Assembly (NCBI RefSeq): GCF_009908165.1
Contig: NZ_JAAAUC010000011.1
Location: forward strand, 62,001-126,000
Source of the DNA: Frigidibacter albus
Lineage (GTDB): Bacteria; Pseudomonadota; Alphaproteobacteria; Rhodobacterales; Rhodobacteraceae
DNA: 64,000 bases
Direction of reading: 5' to 3'
Position numbers and translations under genes: made by a program. Of this stretch, positions 52,708-62,063 are shown piece by piece; position 1 is the first letter of the stretch, and each line of letters begins with the position of its first letter. The notes under the pieces are model-generated. The model saw nothing but the letters and a program-made list of their open reading frames with translations, had not been told where the DNA came from and made no database searches.

Positions 52708-53700
52708 CTACCGCCGATGCAAGCTCCCCCAAGCCGGCAGCGTATCCCCCGGCTCCGGCACCGCCAGATACACCGCCCGCGCAATCGCCCGCGCGAGGCA
52801 GCAGGCCGCGGCATGGCCCAGCTGGAACGGGTCGGCAATCGGGTCCGTCAGCTCGCGCGCCCCGGTGGCCGCGGCAAAGACCAGATCGCCGTCGAACGGC
52901 GTGTGGCTCGGCACGATGGCCCGCGCCATTCCGTCATGGGCCGCCACCGCCAGCCGCTGCGCCTGCGCCTGCGTCAGCGCGGCATCGGTGGCGATGATGG
53001 CGATGGTCGTCGCCTCGCCGGGCCGCTTGGCCAACCGGGGCTCCTCCAGCGCCGGGAACTGCGCCGGCAGGCCAAGCCCGCCGAACTCCCCCTCCAGCTC
53101 CCACGGCGACGCCCAGAATTGCGGCCCCTCGCCGACCGTGACCGACCCGAGCGCATTCACCGCCACAAGCGCGCCGACGGTCAGGCCGCTCCCCAGCACC
53201 ACCGAGGCTGACCCGAGGCCGCCCTTCAGCCCGTGGCAGGTCGCGCCCGTGCCCGCCCCCGCCGTGCCAAGCGCGAACTCTTCCGCCGCTGCCGCCAGCG
53301 CCGCCCGCCCCAGCGGCTTGTAGGGGTTCTCGGTCCAGCCCTTGTCGCCGCCATTCAGCAGGTCGAACAGGATCGCGCCCGGCACGATCGGCACCCGCTG
53401 GTTGCCGACCACGAAGCCGCGCCCCATCGCCCGCAAACCGTCCGCCACGCCGGAGGCGGCATCGAGGCCGAAGGCCGACCCGCCCGACAGCACCAGCGCA
53501 TCCACCTGCTGCACCAGCTTGTCGGGGGCCAGCAGATCCGTCTCGCGCGTGCCGGGCGCGCCGCCCATCACATGCACCGCGGCCGTGAAGGGCAGGTCGC
53601 CCACCAGCACCGTCGCCCCGCTGCGCAGGCGGTCGTCACTGGCATTGCCGACCCGCAGCCCCGCCACATCGGTAATCAGGTTCCGTGGTCCCGCGCGCAT
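52708..53700 (-). CDS. P1 family peptidase (DmpA-like aminopeptidase)
   Basis: The 330-residue protein matches the DmpA/BapA (S58) family of N-terminal nucleophile peptidases: NLITDVAGLRVGNA at the start, LVLSGGSAFGLDAASGVADGL, GGDKGWTENPY, and the segment VAVNALGSVTVG, where self-cleavage before Ser would free the catalytic serine. Such enzymes release D- or L-residues or beta-amino acids from short peptides and amides. The start at 53700 follows a GGGAGGGG site. The spacer to the ABC operon holds a dispersed repeat. The substrate is not known. Confidence 0.85.
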   Translation of the reverse strand: MRAGPRNLITDVAGLRVGNASDDRLRSGATVLVGDLPFTAAVHVMGGAPGTRETDLLAPDKLVQQVDALVLSGGSAFGLDAASGVADGLRAMGRGFVVGNQRVPIVPGAILFDLLNGGDKGWTENPYKPLGRAALAAAAEEFALGTAGAGTGATCHGLKGGLGSASVVLGSGLTVGALVAVNALGSVTVGEGPQFWASPWELEGEFGGLGLPAQFPALEEPRLAKRPGEATTIAIIATDAALTQAQAQRLAVAAHDGMARAIVPSHTPFDGDLVFAAATGARELTDPIADPFQLGHAAACCLARAIARAVYLAVPEPGDTLPAWGSLHRR

Positions 53701-53792
53701 CGCATCCCCTCCCGCTGGCTTTGGGGTTATCCTAGCGGGTTCGGGGGGAAGCGCCACCGGGGGTGTGCTGTCCGGCCAACACCTCTCTCTCC

Positions 53793-53957
53793 CTTGCCCG
53801 GAACAAGGCGCTTCAGCGCCGCCGGGCAGCGCCCGTCCGCCCCCTCGGGCGGGCGCTCCGCAACCGTCGTGCCTAGAAATTCGGGGGAGGCAGGTTGCAC
53901 CATAAAGTGCCTAGAACCGATGTTGCTCGCCCACCCGGCGGACGGGCGCTGCCCTCC
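53793..53957 (+). repeat. Dispersed intergenic repeat, copy 3
   Basis: This is the third copy of the structured repeat, in the 383-base divergent spacer between the P1 peptidase gene and the ABC permease operon. The arm 53824-53841 is perfectly complementary to 53937-53954. Inside are GTGCCTAGAA twice and the box ACCATAAAGTGCC. No gene is seen in the spacer; the operator-like element at 54025 lies to its right. Confidence 0.88.
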
Positions 53958-54024
53958 GTTGGTGCAAGCCGCCCCCGCATCACAACCACTGGACCCTCCC
54001 GCCCGCAGCCACTAGCCTCACCCA

Positions 54025-54057
54025 CATACATATGAAAACCATACGGTTTCCATATGC
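54025..54057. promoter_or_regulatory. Operator-like 11-bp array upstream of ABC operon
   Basis: Read toward the downstream gene, the element is three successive 11-base units, CATACATATGA, AAACCATACGG and TTTCCATATGC, ending 26 bases before the permease start. The centre is the near-palindrome AAACCATACGGTTT. The same units in the same order and orientation occur upstream of the cupin gene at 60346. This implies a common regulator, not identified here; the 11-base spacing matches one DNA helical turn. Confidence 0.65.
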
Positions 54058-54083
54058 CGTCCAGACGCGGTCGAAAGGTCCCG

Positions 54084-55031
54084 ATGCTGCGCTTCCTCGC
54101 CCGCCGCCTGCTTGCCCTCGTGCTCAGCCTGATCGTGGCCAGCCTCGTGGTCTTTGCGGTGATCGAGGTGATCCCGGGCGATCCGGCCGCCTTCATGCTC
54201 GGCCTGAACGCCAGTCCCGAGACCGTGGAGGCCCTGCGCGAAACGCTGGGGCTGACGGGCTCGCTGCCCGCCCGATACCTTTCCTGGCTTGGCGGAATGC
54301 TGACCGGAGATTTAGGGATTTCATACACTTACAAGGTGCCCGTCGCCGATCTCGTCGCCGACCGGATGGCGGTATCGCTGCCGCTGGCGCTGCTGGCGCT
54401 GGCGCTGTCCACCGCCATCGCGCTGCCCGTCGGCCTCCACGCCGCCGCCCGCCGCGGCCGTGCCAGCGACAGCGCGGTGATGGGGCTCACGCAGCTTGGC
54501 ATCGCAGTGCCGAACTTCTGGTTCGCCATGCTCCTGGTGCTGATCTTCGCCGTCAACCTCCGCTGGCTTCCCGCCGGCGGCTTCCCCGGCTGGGATGCGG
54601 GAATTGTGCCTGCTTTCAAGGCCCTGGCTCTGCCGTCCATCGCCCTCGCCCTGCCGCAGGCGGCCATCCTCGCCCGCGTCCTGCGCTCGGCCCTGATCGA
54701 GACGCTGGAGCAGGACTATATCCGCACCGCCCGCGCCAAGGGCCTAACCCGAAGCCGCGCGCTGACCCACCACGCCCTGCGCAACGCGCTGGTGCCGGTG
54801 CTGACCATCCTCGGGATGCAGTTCTCGTTCCTGCTGGCCGGGGCAATCATCATCGAGAATGTGTTTTATCTTCCGGGGCTTGGCCGGCTGATCTTTCAGG
54901 CAATCACACAGCGCGACCTGATCGTGGTGGAATCGGTGGTGATGATCCTCGTCTTCGCGGTGATCCTTGTGACCTTCGCCACCGATATCGCATACGCGCT
55001 GGTCGACCCGCGCCTGAGGCGCCGCGGATGA
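54084..55031 (+). CDS. ABC transporter permease, DppB/OppB type
   Basis: This 315-residue polytopic protein has the peptide/nickel ABC permease layout: an N-terminal segment LARRLLALVLSLIVASLVVF, a periplasmic loop with PGDPAAFMLG, five further membrane segments and the coupling-helix signature RTARAKGLTRSRALTHHALRNAL. It forms the membrane channel with the next gene product. The start at 54084 follows an AAAGG site. The operator-like array lies just upstream. The product of the SBP gene at 60463 is a plausible binding partner, since none is encoded in this operon. Confidence 0.92.
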   Translation: MLRFLARRLLALVLSLIVASLVVFAVIEVIPGDPAAFMLGLNASPETVEALRETLGLTGSLPARYLSWLGGMLTGDLGISYTYKVPVADLVADRMAVSLPLALLALALSTAIALPVGLHAAARRGRASDSAVMGLTQLGIAVPNFWFAMLLVLIFAVNLRWLPAGGFPGWDAGIVPAFKALALPSIALALPQAAILARVLRSALIETLEQDYIRTARAKGLTRSRALTHHALRNALVPVLTILGMQFSFLLAGAIIIENVFYLPGLGRLIFQAITQRDLIVVESVVMILVFAVILVTFATDIAYALVDPRLRRRG

Positions 55032-55843
55032 GGCCGCAATTGCTTCTAGGTGCCGTCCTGACCCTCGCCGCGCTGCTGGCGGCGGGGCTGTCGCTGGTCT
55101 GGACACCCTACGACATCGGCGCGCTGGATATCGCGGCCAAGCTGCAAGGCCCCTCGGCCGCGCATTGGCTGGGCACCGACCATTTCGGGCGTGACATCGG
55201 GTCCATGCTGATGGCCGGAGCGCGCACCTCCATCGCCGTGGCGTTGGTCGCGGTCGGCATCGGCATCACCATCGGTGTGCCGCTTGGCCTGATCGCCGCC
55301 GCCCGCTCTGGCGGCTGGCTCGATGAGGTCATCATGCGCGGCAATGACCTGATCTTCGCCTTCCCCTCGCTGGTCATCGCCATCCTGATCACCGCCGTCT
55401 TCGGCCCCTCGGCGCTGAACGCGATCCTTGCCATCGGCATCTTCAACATCCCGGTCTTTGCCCGGGTCGCGCGCGGCGGCGCGCTTGGTCTCTGGACGCT
55501 GGACTACATCCGCGCGGCGCGGGTGGCGGGCAAGGGCACGGCCCGGATCTCGGCCGAGCATATCCTGCCCAACATCGCCAACCTCTTGATCGTGCAGGGG
55601 ACCATCCAGTTCAGCCTTGGCATCCTGGCCGAGGCGGGCCTGTCCTATGTCGGCCTTGGCGCGCAGCCGCCCACCGCCAGCTGGGGCCGGATGCTGGCAG
55701 AGGCGCAGACGATGGTGACGCTGGCGCCGCATGTGGCGCTGTTCCCGGGGCTGGCGATCGTCTTCACCGTGCTGGGGCTGAACCTGCTGGGCGACGGGCT
55801 GCGCGATGCGCTGGACCCGCGCAGCCGGGGGCGGGGCGCATGA
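55028..55843 (+). CDS. ABC transporter permease, DppC/OppC type
   Basis: The 271-residue product is the second permease: LGTDHFGRDIGSMLMAGARTS after the first membrane segment, then the coupling motif DYIRAARVAGKGTARISAEHILPN. It overlaps the first permease by four bases (ATGA) and the ATPase gene likewise, so translation of all three is coupled. Members of this family import peptides, nickel or small amides; the substrate is not shown by sequence. Confidence 0.92.
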   Translation: MRPQLLLGAVLTLAALLAAGLSLVWTPYDIGALDIAAKLQGPSAAHWLGTDHFGRDIGSMLMAGARTSIAVALVAVGIGITIGVPLGLIAAARSGGWLDEVIMRGNDLIFAFPSLVIAILITAVFGPSALNAILAIGIFNIPVFARVARGGALGLWTLDYIRAARVAGKGTARISAEHILPNIANLLIVQGTIQFSLGILAEAGLSYVGLGAQPPTASWGRMLAEAQTMVTLAPHVALFPGLAIVFTVLGLNLLGDGLRDALDPRSRGRGA

Positions 55844-57408
55844 CGTTGCTGCGGCTCGACAACCTCTCGGTCCGCATCGGCACCGTGCCGGTGCTGTCGG
55901 ACGTGTCGCTGGCGCTGGAGCCGGGCGAGACGCTGGGGCTGGTCGGCGAGAGCGGGTCGGGCAAGTCGATGACAGCGCTGGCGTTGATGGGGCTGCTGCC
56001 GGCGGGGGCGAGGGCCACGGGGCGGGCGGAGTTCGAGGGGCAAGACCTGCTGGCCCTGCGCGAGCGCGATCTGTGCCGCATTCGCGGCGCGCGGATCGGG
56101 ATGATCTTTCAGGAACCGATGACGGCGCTGAACCCGATGAAGACCATCGGCGATCAGGTGGCCGAGACACTGACCACCCATGGCGCGGCCACAAGGTCCG
56201 AGGCGCTGGCGATTGCCCGCAAGCGGCTGGACCGGGTTGGCCTGCCGGAGGCTCGGTTTGGCCTCGGGCTCTACCCGCATGAGCTGTCGGGCGGGCAGCG
56301 CCAGCGGGTCTGCATCGCTTTGGCCATCGCGCTGCGCCCGGCGCTGCTGATCGCGGATGAGCCGACGACGGCGCTGGACGTGACGACGCAGGCGCAGATC
56401 CTCGACCTGCTGCAGGATCTGGTGGAAGACGAGCGGATGGCACTGCTGCTGATCACCCATGATCTGGCGGTGGTGGCGGGCCGCACGGCCCGCGTTGCGG
56501 TGATGCAGGCGGGGCAGGTGGTGGAGACGGGGCCGACCGGGCAGCTGTTCCGCGCCCCCGCCGCGGACTACACCCGCGCGCTCTTCGCCGCCTCTGCCCA
56601 TGTGCCGCAGCGGGTACCCTCCGTCAGCACCGAACCGCTGCTGGAGCTGCGCGATGTGCGGCGCGAGTATCTGCTGCCACGGCCCTCGCCCTTTGCCCCG
56701 CACAAGGTGCTGCGGGCGGTGGACGGGGTCAGCTTCACCCTGACCCGGGGCGAGAGTCTGGGGCTGGTCGGCGAATCCGGCTGCGGGAAGTCCACGCTGA
56801 CGCGGGCGATCCTGGGGCTTGATCCAGTGCAGGGCGGCAGCATCACCCTTGCCGGGCAGGCGGTCTCGCCCACCATGCCCCGGGCGATGCGGGCCGGATT
56901 GCAAGCCGTATTCCAGGATCCCTATGGCAGCTTCGATCCGCGCTGGCGGGTGGAGCGGCTGGTGGCCGAGCCCTTCCACCTGCTGCCCGCGCGCCCGGCC
57001 GATTGGCGGGACCGGGTGGCGGCGGCGCTGGTGGAGGTGGGGCTGCGCCCCGAGGATGCCCGCCGCCATATCCACGAATTCTCCGGCGGCCAGCGTCAGC
57101 GCATCGCCATCGCCCGCGCGCTGATCACCCGGCCGGCGCTGATCGTGCTGGATGAGGCGGTGAGCGCGCTGGACGTGCGGGTGCGCGCGCAGGTCCTGGA
57201 CCTGCTGGCGGCGCTGCAGGAAAGCCACGGGCTGTCTTACCTGTTCGTCAGCCACGACCTTGCCGTGGTGCGGGCGATCACCGACCGGGTGATGGTGATG
57301 CAGGCGGGGCGGATTGTCGAGGCGGGGCCGACCGAACAGGTGCTGTCCGCCCCCGCCCATGCCTATACGCGCAGCCTGCTGGCCGCGGCGCCGCGCCTGC
57401 CGGGATAG
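55840..57408 (+). CDS. Fused double ABC ATP-binding protein
   Basis: The 522-residue protein carries two complete nucleotide-binding domains in one chain, a fusion of DppD- and DppF-like halves. Domain 1 has Walker A GESGSGKS (36-43) and signature LSGGQRQRV. Domain 2 has Walker A GESGCGKS (311-318) and signature FSGGQRQRI followed by [10 protein letters not shown]. It powers the two permeases encoded just upstream, overlapping by four bases. A 184-base spacer with no gene separates it from creatinase. Confidence 0.93.
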   Translation: MTLLRLDNLSVRIGTVPVLSDVSLALEPGETLGLVGESGSGKSMTALALMGLLPAGARATGRAEFEGQDLLALRERDLCRIRGARIGMIFQEPMTALNPMKTIGDQVAETLTTHGAATRSEALAIARKRLDRVGLPEARFGLGLYPHELSGGQRQRVCIALAIALRPALLIADEPTTALDVTTQAQILDLLQDLVEDERMALLLITHDLAVVAGRTARVAVMQAGQVVETGPTGQLFRAPAADYTRALFAASAHVPQRVPSVSTEPLLELRDVRREYLLPRPSPFAPHKVLRAVDGVSFTLTRGESLGLVGESGCGKSTLTRAILGLDPVQGGSITLAGQAVSPTMPRAMRAGLQAVFQDPYGSFDPRWRVERLVAEPFHLLPARPADWRDRVAAALVEVGLRPEDARRHIHEFSGGQRQRIAIARALITRPALIVLDEAVSALDVRVRAQVLDLLAALQESHGLSYLFVSHDLAVVRAITDRVMVMQAGRIVEAGPTEQVLSAPAHAYTRSLLAAAPRLPG

Positions 57409-57592
57409 CGCTTTTCCGGCTTGCGCGGCGCGGCCATTGCGCCAATATTGCACCCGAGCCGCGGCGATGGCGTCGCCGCAGGGCTTGGTCCTTTTGGGCC
57501 AGCCCGTTGCTTGCGGCAGAGCTGCAACCGTCCTGAACGCCGGGATCTTTCGGGGTCCGGAACTGCTGCGGACCCATCCCAGAGGTCTGACC

Positions 57593-58804
57593 ATGACGCT
57601 GAACCGTCCCGACAGCTACCGCTTCCACAATGGCGAGAAAGCCGCGCTGCCCTTCGCGCCCGAGGAATACGAGGCCCGCCTTGCCGGGCTGCATGACATC
57701 ATGGAGCTGCACGGGCTGGATGCCGTGGTGCTGACCTCGATGCACAACGTCGCCTATTACTCGGGCTTCCTCTATTGCTCGTTCGGGCGGCCCTATGCCT
57801 GCGTGGTGACGGCCACCGAGTGCATCACCATCTCTGCCGGCATCGACGCCGGCCAGCCCTGGCGGCGCAGCCACGGCGACAACATCACCTATACTGACTG
57901 GCAGCGCGACAACTTCTGGCGGGTGGTCGCCTCGGTGGCCGGCACCGGCAAGGCGGTGGGCTGCGAGGCCGATCACCTGACGATGGTGCAGGCCGAGAAA
58001 CTGAACCACTTCTTGCAGCCGAAACGCGGTATGGACATCGCCCCCGCGACGATGGCGCAGCGGATGACCAAGTCCGAGGCGGAAATCGCGCTGATCCGGC
58101 AGGGCACGGCGGTTGCCGACCACGGCGGCCACGCGATCCGCGCCGCGGTGAAGGTGGGCGCGACCGAGCTGGAGGTGGCGATGGCAGGGCGCGATGCGAT
58201 GGAGGCCGAGATTGCCCGCCGCTTTCCGGATGCCGAATACCGCGACACCTGGGTCTGGTTCCAGTCGGGGCAGAACACCGACGGCGCCCATAACCCGGTG
58301 ACGAACCGCAAGCTGCGGCGGGGCGATATCCTCAGCCTCAACTGCTTCCCGATGATCTCGGGCTATTACACCGCGTTGGAGCGCACGATGTTCGTGGGCG
58401 AGGTGGATGCGGCCAGCCTGAAGATCTGGGAGGCGAATGTGGCCGCGCATGAATACGGCATGGGCCTGCTGCTGCCCGGCGCCAGCTGCGCCGAGGTGAC
58501 GGCCAAGATCAACAGCTTCCTGGCCGAGCGCGACCTGCTGCAATACCGCACCTTCGGCTATGGCCATTCCTTCGGCATCCTGTCGCACTACTACGGCCGC
58601 GAGGCGGGGCTGGAGCTGCGCGAGGATATCGACACGGTGCTGGAACCGGGGATGGTGATCTCTATGGAGCCGATGCTGACGCTGCCCGAGGGCCAGCCGG
58701 GGGCGGGCGGCTACCGCGAACATGACATCCTGGTCATCACCGAAGACGGCAACGAGAACATCACCGGCTATCCTTACGGTCCCGGGTTCAACGTGGTTGG
58801 CTGA
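57593..58804 (+). CDS. Creatinase (creatine amidinohydrolase)
   Basis: The 403-residue enzyme hydrolyses creatine to sarcosine and urea. It has the length and segments of Pseudomonas creatinase: YSGFLYCSFGRPYA, WFQSGQNTDGAHNPVT with the catalytic histidine, GYYTALERTMF, QYRTFGYGHSFG, SMEPMLTLPEG and GAGGYREHDILV. The pita-bread M24 fold is used without metals. It lies behind a peptide-type ABC operon; no sarcosine oxidase or urease gene is in the window. A hairpin lies 22 bases after the stop. The start at 57593 begins the family N-terminus. Confidence 0.93.
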   Translation: MTLNRPDSYRFHNGEKAALPFAPEEYEARLAGLHDIMELHGLDAVVLTSMHNVAYYSGFLYCSFGRPYACVVTATECITISAGIDAGQPWRRSHGDNITYTDWQRDNFWRVVASVAGTGKAVGCEADHLTMVQAEKLNHFLQPKRGMDIAPATMAQRMTKSEAEIALIRQGTAVADHGGHAIRAAVKVGATELEVAMAGRDAMEAEIARRFPDAEYRDTWVWFQSGQNTDGAHNPVTNRKLRRGDILSLNCFPMISGYYTALERTMFVGEVDAASLKIWEANVAAHEYGMGLLLPGASCAEVTAKINSFLAERDLLQYRTFGYGHSFGILSHYYGREAGLELREDIDTVLEPGMVISMEPMLTLPEGQPGAGGYREHDILVITEDGNENITGYPYGPGFNVVG

Positions 58805-58825
58805 AGGCGCGTGCTGGGCAGGCGG

Positions 58826-58846
58826 CGGGGGGCCTTCTGCCCCCCG
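58826..58846 (+). terminator. Hairpin after creatinase
   Basis: CGGGGGGC (58826-58833) pairs with GCCCCCCG (58839-58846) around CTTCT, 22 bases after the creatinase stop. No T-run follows, so termination may need Rho. The 259-base spacer to the next gene shows a GAGGATATTTGG motif at 58854-58865 and no gene. Confidence 0.45.
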
Positions 58847-59063
58847 TGCCCCCCGAGGATATTTGGAAAAGGCAAAAGGGGGGGCGGGCGATCACGGATT
58901 GGTGGAGGCCTTCATGCATCGCGCGGAGGCCTTTTTCGGGGGCTGCGCGCCGTAAGGGGTTGACGGGGCGAGGGGGGATGCGCTGATAGGGCGGTTGCCG
59001 GGATGGGTTCGGGGGAGCCTGCTGCATGCCGGGAACGCTTGACGATCTGAAAGGAAACCGCGC

Positions 59064-59933
59064 GTGATCCTGCTGCCCGCTGCCCGCCTTCGTTCCGCCC
59101 TTGCCGTAATGTCCCTGCTTGCGCTGGCTGCCTGTGGCGGCGGCTCCGGCCCTGCCGCCATTGCACCGTCGGGTCCGCCGCCCGAAGTGGTGGCGATGTA
59201 TCAGTCGGTGCAGGATGGCGAATACCTGATCCCTGCCGTTGATCCCGGCTATCTGACCGGGGGCAATGCCCGCCAGACCGTGTCTTACGCGGGCCCGGAA
59301 CGGCCCGGGACCATCGTCGTCGATCCGCATGCGCGGGTGCTGTACTATGTGGAAGAGGGCGGGCTTGCCACCCGCTATGGTATCGCCGTCGGCCGCGAAG
59401 GCCGGGGCTTCACCGGCTCGGCCGTGGTCAGCCGCAAGGCCGACTGGCCGGGATGGACGCCGACCGCGAACATGATCCGCCGCGACCCCGACGTCTATGG
59501 CCCCTATGCGGGCGGGCTGCCGGGCGGGCTCGACAACCCCTTGGGGGCGCGGGCGCTGTACCTTTATCGCGGGGGCAAGGATACCTATTACCGGATCCAT
59601 GGCACCAACAACTCCTCCACCATCGGGCGGGCGACGTCTGCAGGGTGTATCCGCCTGTTCAATCAGGACATTCTGGACCTTTATGAGCGGGTCGAGATGG
59701 GATCGCCGGTGAAGGTGCGCACGCTGGCGGAATCCATCGCGCAGGAAGGCGAGATGGTCGAGGGGCCGAGCGGGCTGATGGTCCGCATGGACTCGCTGCC
59801 GGTCGAGGTGCAGGACCAGATCCGCGCCGGGATCACCCCGTGGGAGCCCTTCGTGGCGCAATCCGGCATCAGCGGCGAGAACAGCATCGGCAGCACCGAT
59901 GCGCTGGCCGCACAAGGGATCGTCTCGAACTGA
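59064..59933 (+). CDS. L,D-transpeptidase lipoprotein (YkuD)
   Basis: The 289-residue product starts with GTG behind an AAAGGAAA site and has a lipoprotein signal with lipobox LAAC (Cys about 24). The YkuD catalytic domain lies at about 80-220, with His179 in RIHGTNNSS and the nucleophile Cys195 in SAGCIRLF. It forms 3-3 cross-links in peptidoglycan or ties proteins to the wall. The C-terminal 60 residues have no recognised domain. A strong terminator follows the gene. Confidence 0.9.
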   Translation: MILLPAARLRSALAVMSLLALAACGGGSGPAAIAPSGPPPEVVAMYQSVQDGEYLIPAVDPGYLTGGNARQTVSYAGPERPGTIVVDPHARVLYYVEEGGLATRYGIAVGREGRGFTGSAVVSRKADWPGWTPTANMIRRDPDVYGPYAGGLPGGLDNPLGARALYLYRGGKDTYYRIHGTNNSSTIGRATSAGCIRLFNQDILDLYERVEMGSPVKVRTLAESIAQEGEMVEGPSGLMVRMDSLPVEVQDQIRAGITPWEPFVAQSGISGENSIGSTDALAAQGIVSN

Positions 59934-59953
59934 GCGACGCAGCTGACAGATAG

Positions 59954-59981
59954 AAAGGCCGCCCGGTTGGGCGGCCTTTTT
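59954..59981 (+). terminator. Intrinsic terminator after the L,D-transpeptidase gene
   Basis: AAAGGCCGCCC (59954-59964) pairs with GGGCGGCCTTT (59969-59979) around GGTT and is followed by a T-run to 59981. It lies 20 bases after the stop and is between convergent genes. Confidence 0.88.
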
Positions 59982-60004
59982 CGTTGCGCGTCAGGGGGTT
60001 GCCG

Positions 60005-60346
60005 TCATTCCAGGATGACGAAATCCTTCAGCGTGGTGTCCACGCATTCCCAGGTGCCCTTGAACCCGGGGCGGATCAGGAAGCTGTCGCCGGCGGTCAG
60101 GGTCTGTGCCGCGCCGCCCTCTTCCGTCAGGATCGAGGTGCCGGAGAGGATGTGGACATACTCCCATTCCGAGTAGTCCACCTTCCAGATGCCGGGGGTG
60201 GTCTGCCACATGCCGGCATAGAGCGTGCCGCGTTCCTCATGCAGCCAAGTGGTGTGGACGGGGTCGCCGGCGAGGACCAGCGAGGGGTCTGGGCGGTCGA
60301 CCTCGGGCGGGACGGTGGCACGGTCGAGGCGCAGGAAGTGGGTCAT
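60005..60346 (-). CDS. Cupin-fold protein (cupin_3/DUF861 type)
   Basis: The 113-residue product is a single cupin domain: GIWKVDYSEWEYVHILSG, TLTAGDSFLIRPGFKGTW and a short C-terminal strand. This DUF861-type cupin occurs in ureidoglycine aminohydrolase-like proteins and many small unassigned proteins near amine catabolism genes. The start at 60346 begins the domain; a longer frame to 60466 runs into the array at 60363-60417. Its control element is shared with the ABC permease operon, linking it to that system. Confidence 0.8.
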   Translation of the reverse strand: MTHFLRLDRATVPPEVDRPDPSLVLAGDPVHTTWLHEERGTLYAGMWQTTPGIWKVDYSEWEYVHILSGTSILTEEGGAAQTLTAGDSFLIRPGFKGTWECVDTTLKDFVILE

Positions 60347-60362
60347 TCGGGGCTCCGGAAGG

Positions 60363-60417
60363 GCATGTGGAAAGCATATGGAAAGCATGCAGAAACCATA
60401 TGGTTTGCATGCATACG
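60363..60417. promoter_or_regulatory. Operator-like 11-bp tandem array upstream of the cupin gene
   Basis: Read toward the cupin gene, five 11-base units follow each other: CGTATGCATGC, AAACCATATGG, TTTCTGCATGC, TTTCCATATGC and TTTCCACATGC. The last ends 16 bases before the start codon. The centre AAACCATATGGTTT is a perfect 14-base palindrome (60393-60406). The element matches the one at 54025-54057. Proximity to the start suggests repression. Confidence 0.65.
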
Positions 60418-60435
60418 ATTTCGGGGGCGATTTGG

Positions 60436-60456
60436 GGGCGGGCCGGCAGCCCGCCC
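60436..60456 (-). terminator. Hairpin after the ABC binding-protein gene
   Basis: GGGCGGGC (60436-60443) pairs with GCCCGCCC (60449-60456) around five bases, six bases beyond the SBP stop on the minus strand. No T-run is present, so it may act partially, separating the SBP gene from the cupin gene. Confidence 0.4.
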
Positions 60457-60462
60457 GCCCTG

Positions 60463-61935
60463 TCACTCAGTCCAGCGCACCCTGGTAAGGTCGTTGGCGG
60501 GGGTCGGCGAGTTCTCCCAGAGCCCTTCCAGCCGGGCATCGGCGACGCCGGTCTTGGCGAGCTGGAAGAGATAGGCGTTGACGTGATCCTCGGCGATCAT
60601 CGTCTGTGCCTGCTTCAGCAGGTCCGACCGCGCAGCAGCGTCGGTGGTCAGCGCCAGCTGGTCCATGATCGCCACGAATTCGGGCTTGGCATAGCTGAAG
60701 TAGTAGTCCGGCCGGGCGTAGATGTTGATGTCCATCGGCTCGACATGGCTGATGATGGTCAGGTCGAAGTCGCGGCCCTTGAACACCTGTTCCAGCCACT
60801 GCGCCCATTCGAGGTTGCTGACCTCGGTCTCGATCCCGACCTCGCGCAGCTGCGCCGCGATGATCTCGCCGCCGCGGCGGGCATAGGTGGGTGGCGGCAG
60901 GGCGAGGCGCAGGGTCAGGCCCTCGGCGCCTGCCTCGGCCAGAAGCTGGCGGGCCTTTTCGGGGTCATATTCCGACTGCGCGATCAGGTCGACATAGTCG
61001 GGATTGTGCGGCGCGAAATGGGTGCCAATGGGGGTGCCATAGCCGAACATCGCGCCGTCGATCACGTCCTGCCGGTTCACGGCATGGGCGATGGCCTCGC
61101 GGACCAAGGGGTTGTCCAGCGGCGCCAGCGCGTTGTTCATCGCCAGGATCGTCTCGCCTTCGGTGCTGCCGACGATCACCTTGAAGCGCGGATCGGCCCC
61201 AAGCTGGGCCAGCGTCTCGGGCGCGGGGAAGTTCGGGAAGGCGTCGATATCGCCGGCCATCATCGCGGCGAAGGCGGCGGTCGGGTCCGGGATGAAGCGG
61301 AAGGTGGCGCTGGTCAGCGCCGGTTTCTCGCCCCAGTAGCCGTCGTAGGCCTCAAGCCGGACATGGTCGCCCTGCACCCATTCGGCCAGCCTGAACGGGC
61401 CGGTGCCGACGGGCGCGGTCGCCGCACTGTCGGCGGTTTCGGGCGCCAGGATCACCGCATCGCCCCAGGCGAGGTTGAAGTCGAAGGCGGCATTGGGGGC
61501 CGACAGGGTCACGCGCACCGTGGCCGGGTCCAGCACTTCCACCGTCTCGATGGAGGCGAAGAGCGCCTTCTGCGCATTGGCGCTGTCCTCGGCGCGGGCA
61601 CGCTCGAGGCTGAAGGCAACGTCTTCGGCATCGAAGGTGGTGCCGTCATGGAAGGTCACCCCCTCCGCCAGATGGAAGGTCCAGACCTTGCCGTCGCCCT
61701 CCACATCCCAGCTCGTCGCCAGGCCGGGCAGGATCGTGCCATCGGGGCCGAAGCGGGTGAGGCCCTCGAAGAGGTTGGCATAGACCACCTCGTCAATCGC
61801 CGCCGCCGCGCCGGCGGTGGGGTCGAGGTTCGGCGGCTCCAGCACCATGCCGAGGGTAAGGCTGTCCGGGGGCGCAGCAAGCGCCGCACCGGCGCTGAGC
61901 GCGAGGGCGAGGAGGGAGGGCAGGGTGCGGGACAT
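60463..61935 (-). CDS. ABC transporter substrate-binding protein, peptide/nickel family
   Basis: The 490-residue exported protein (signal about 1-20) is of the SBP_bac_5 family: LEPPNLDPTAGAAAAIDEVV, HLAEGVTFHDGTTFDAEDVAFSLERA, APVGTGPFRLAEW and ALDNPLVREAIAHAVNRQDV-type segments. Such proteins bind peptides or small organic ligands for DppBC-type permeases. The permease operon at 54084 lacks a binding protein, so this is its probable partner. The start at 61935 follows an AAGGAA site and gives a clean signal peptide. A dispersed repeat lies upstream. Confidence 0.9.
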   Translation of the reverse strand: MSRTLPSLLALALSAGAALAAPPDSLTLGMVLEPPNLDPTAGAAAAIDEVVYANLFEGLTRFGPDGTILPGLATSWDVEGDGKVWTFHLAEGVTFHDGTTFDAEDVAFSLERARAEDSANAQKALFASIETVEVLDPATVRVTLSAPNAAFDFNLAWGDAVILAPETADSAATAPVGTGPFRLAEWVQGDHVRLEAYDGYWGEKPALTSATFRFIPDPTAAFAAMMAGDIDAFPNFPAPETLAQLGADPRFKVIVGSTEGETILAMNNALAPLDNPLVREAIAHAVNRQDVIDGAMFGYGTPIGTHFAPHNPDYVDLIAQSEYDPEKARQLLAEAGAEGLTLRLALPPPTYARRGGEIIAAQLREVGIETEVSNLEWAQWLEQVFKGRDFDLTIISHVEPMDINIYARPDYYFSYAKPEFVAIMDQLALTTDAAARSDLLKQAQTMIAEDHVNAYLFQLAKTGVADARLEGLWENSPTPANDLTRVRWTE

Positions 61936-62063
61936 GAAGGGCAGTTCCTTTCGTTCGGGCATCGAGGCGGCCCGGGTCGGGCTTGGCGGGGATGTTCTAC
62001 TGCGGGGCGCTGCGGGTCAAGGGTGTTGGTGGGGGCGTTTGCCCGGGACGTGGTTTGCGCCGT

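Noticed and set aside
52340-52838. Minus-strand frame of 122 codons over the hairpin region
   Set aside because: It overlaps the P1 peptidase gene, has no family features, and its bases are explained by the stems.
58851-58876. GAGGATATTTGG motif after creatinase as a regulatory site
   Set aside because: Only one copy was seen here and no structure or gene start relates to it.
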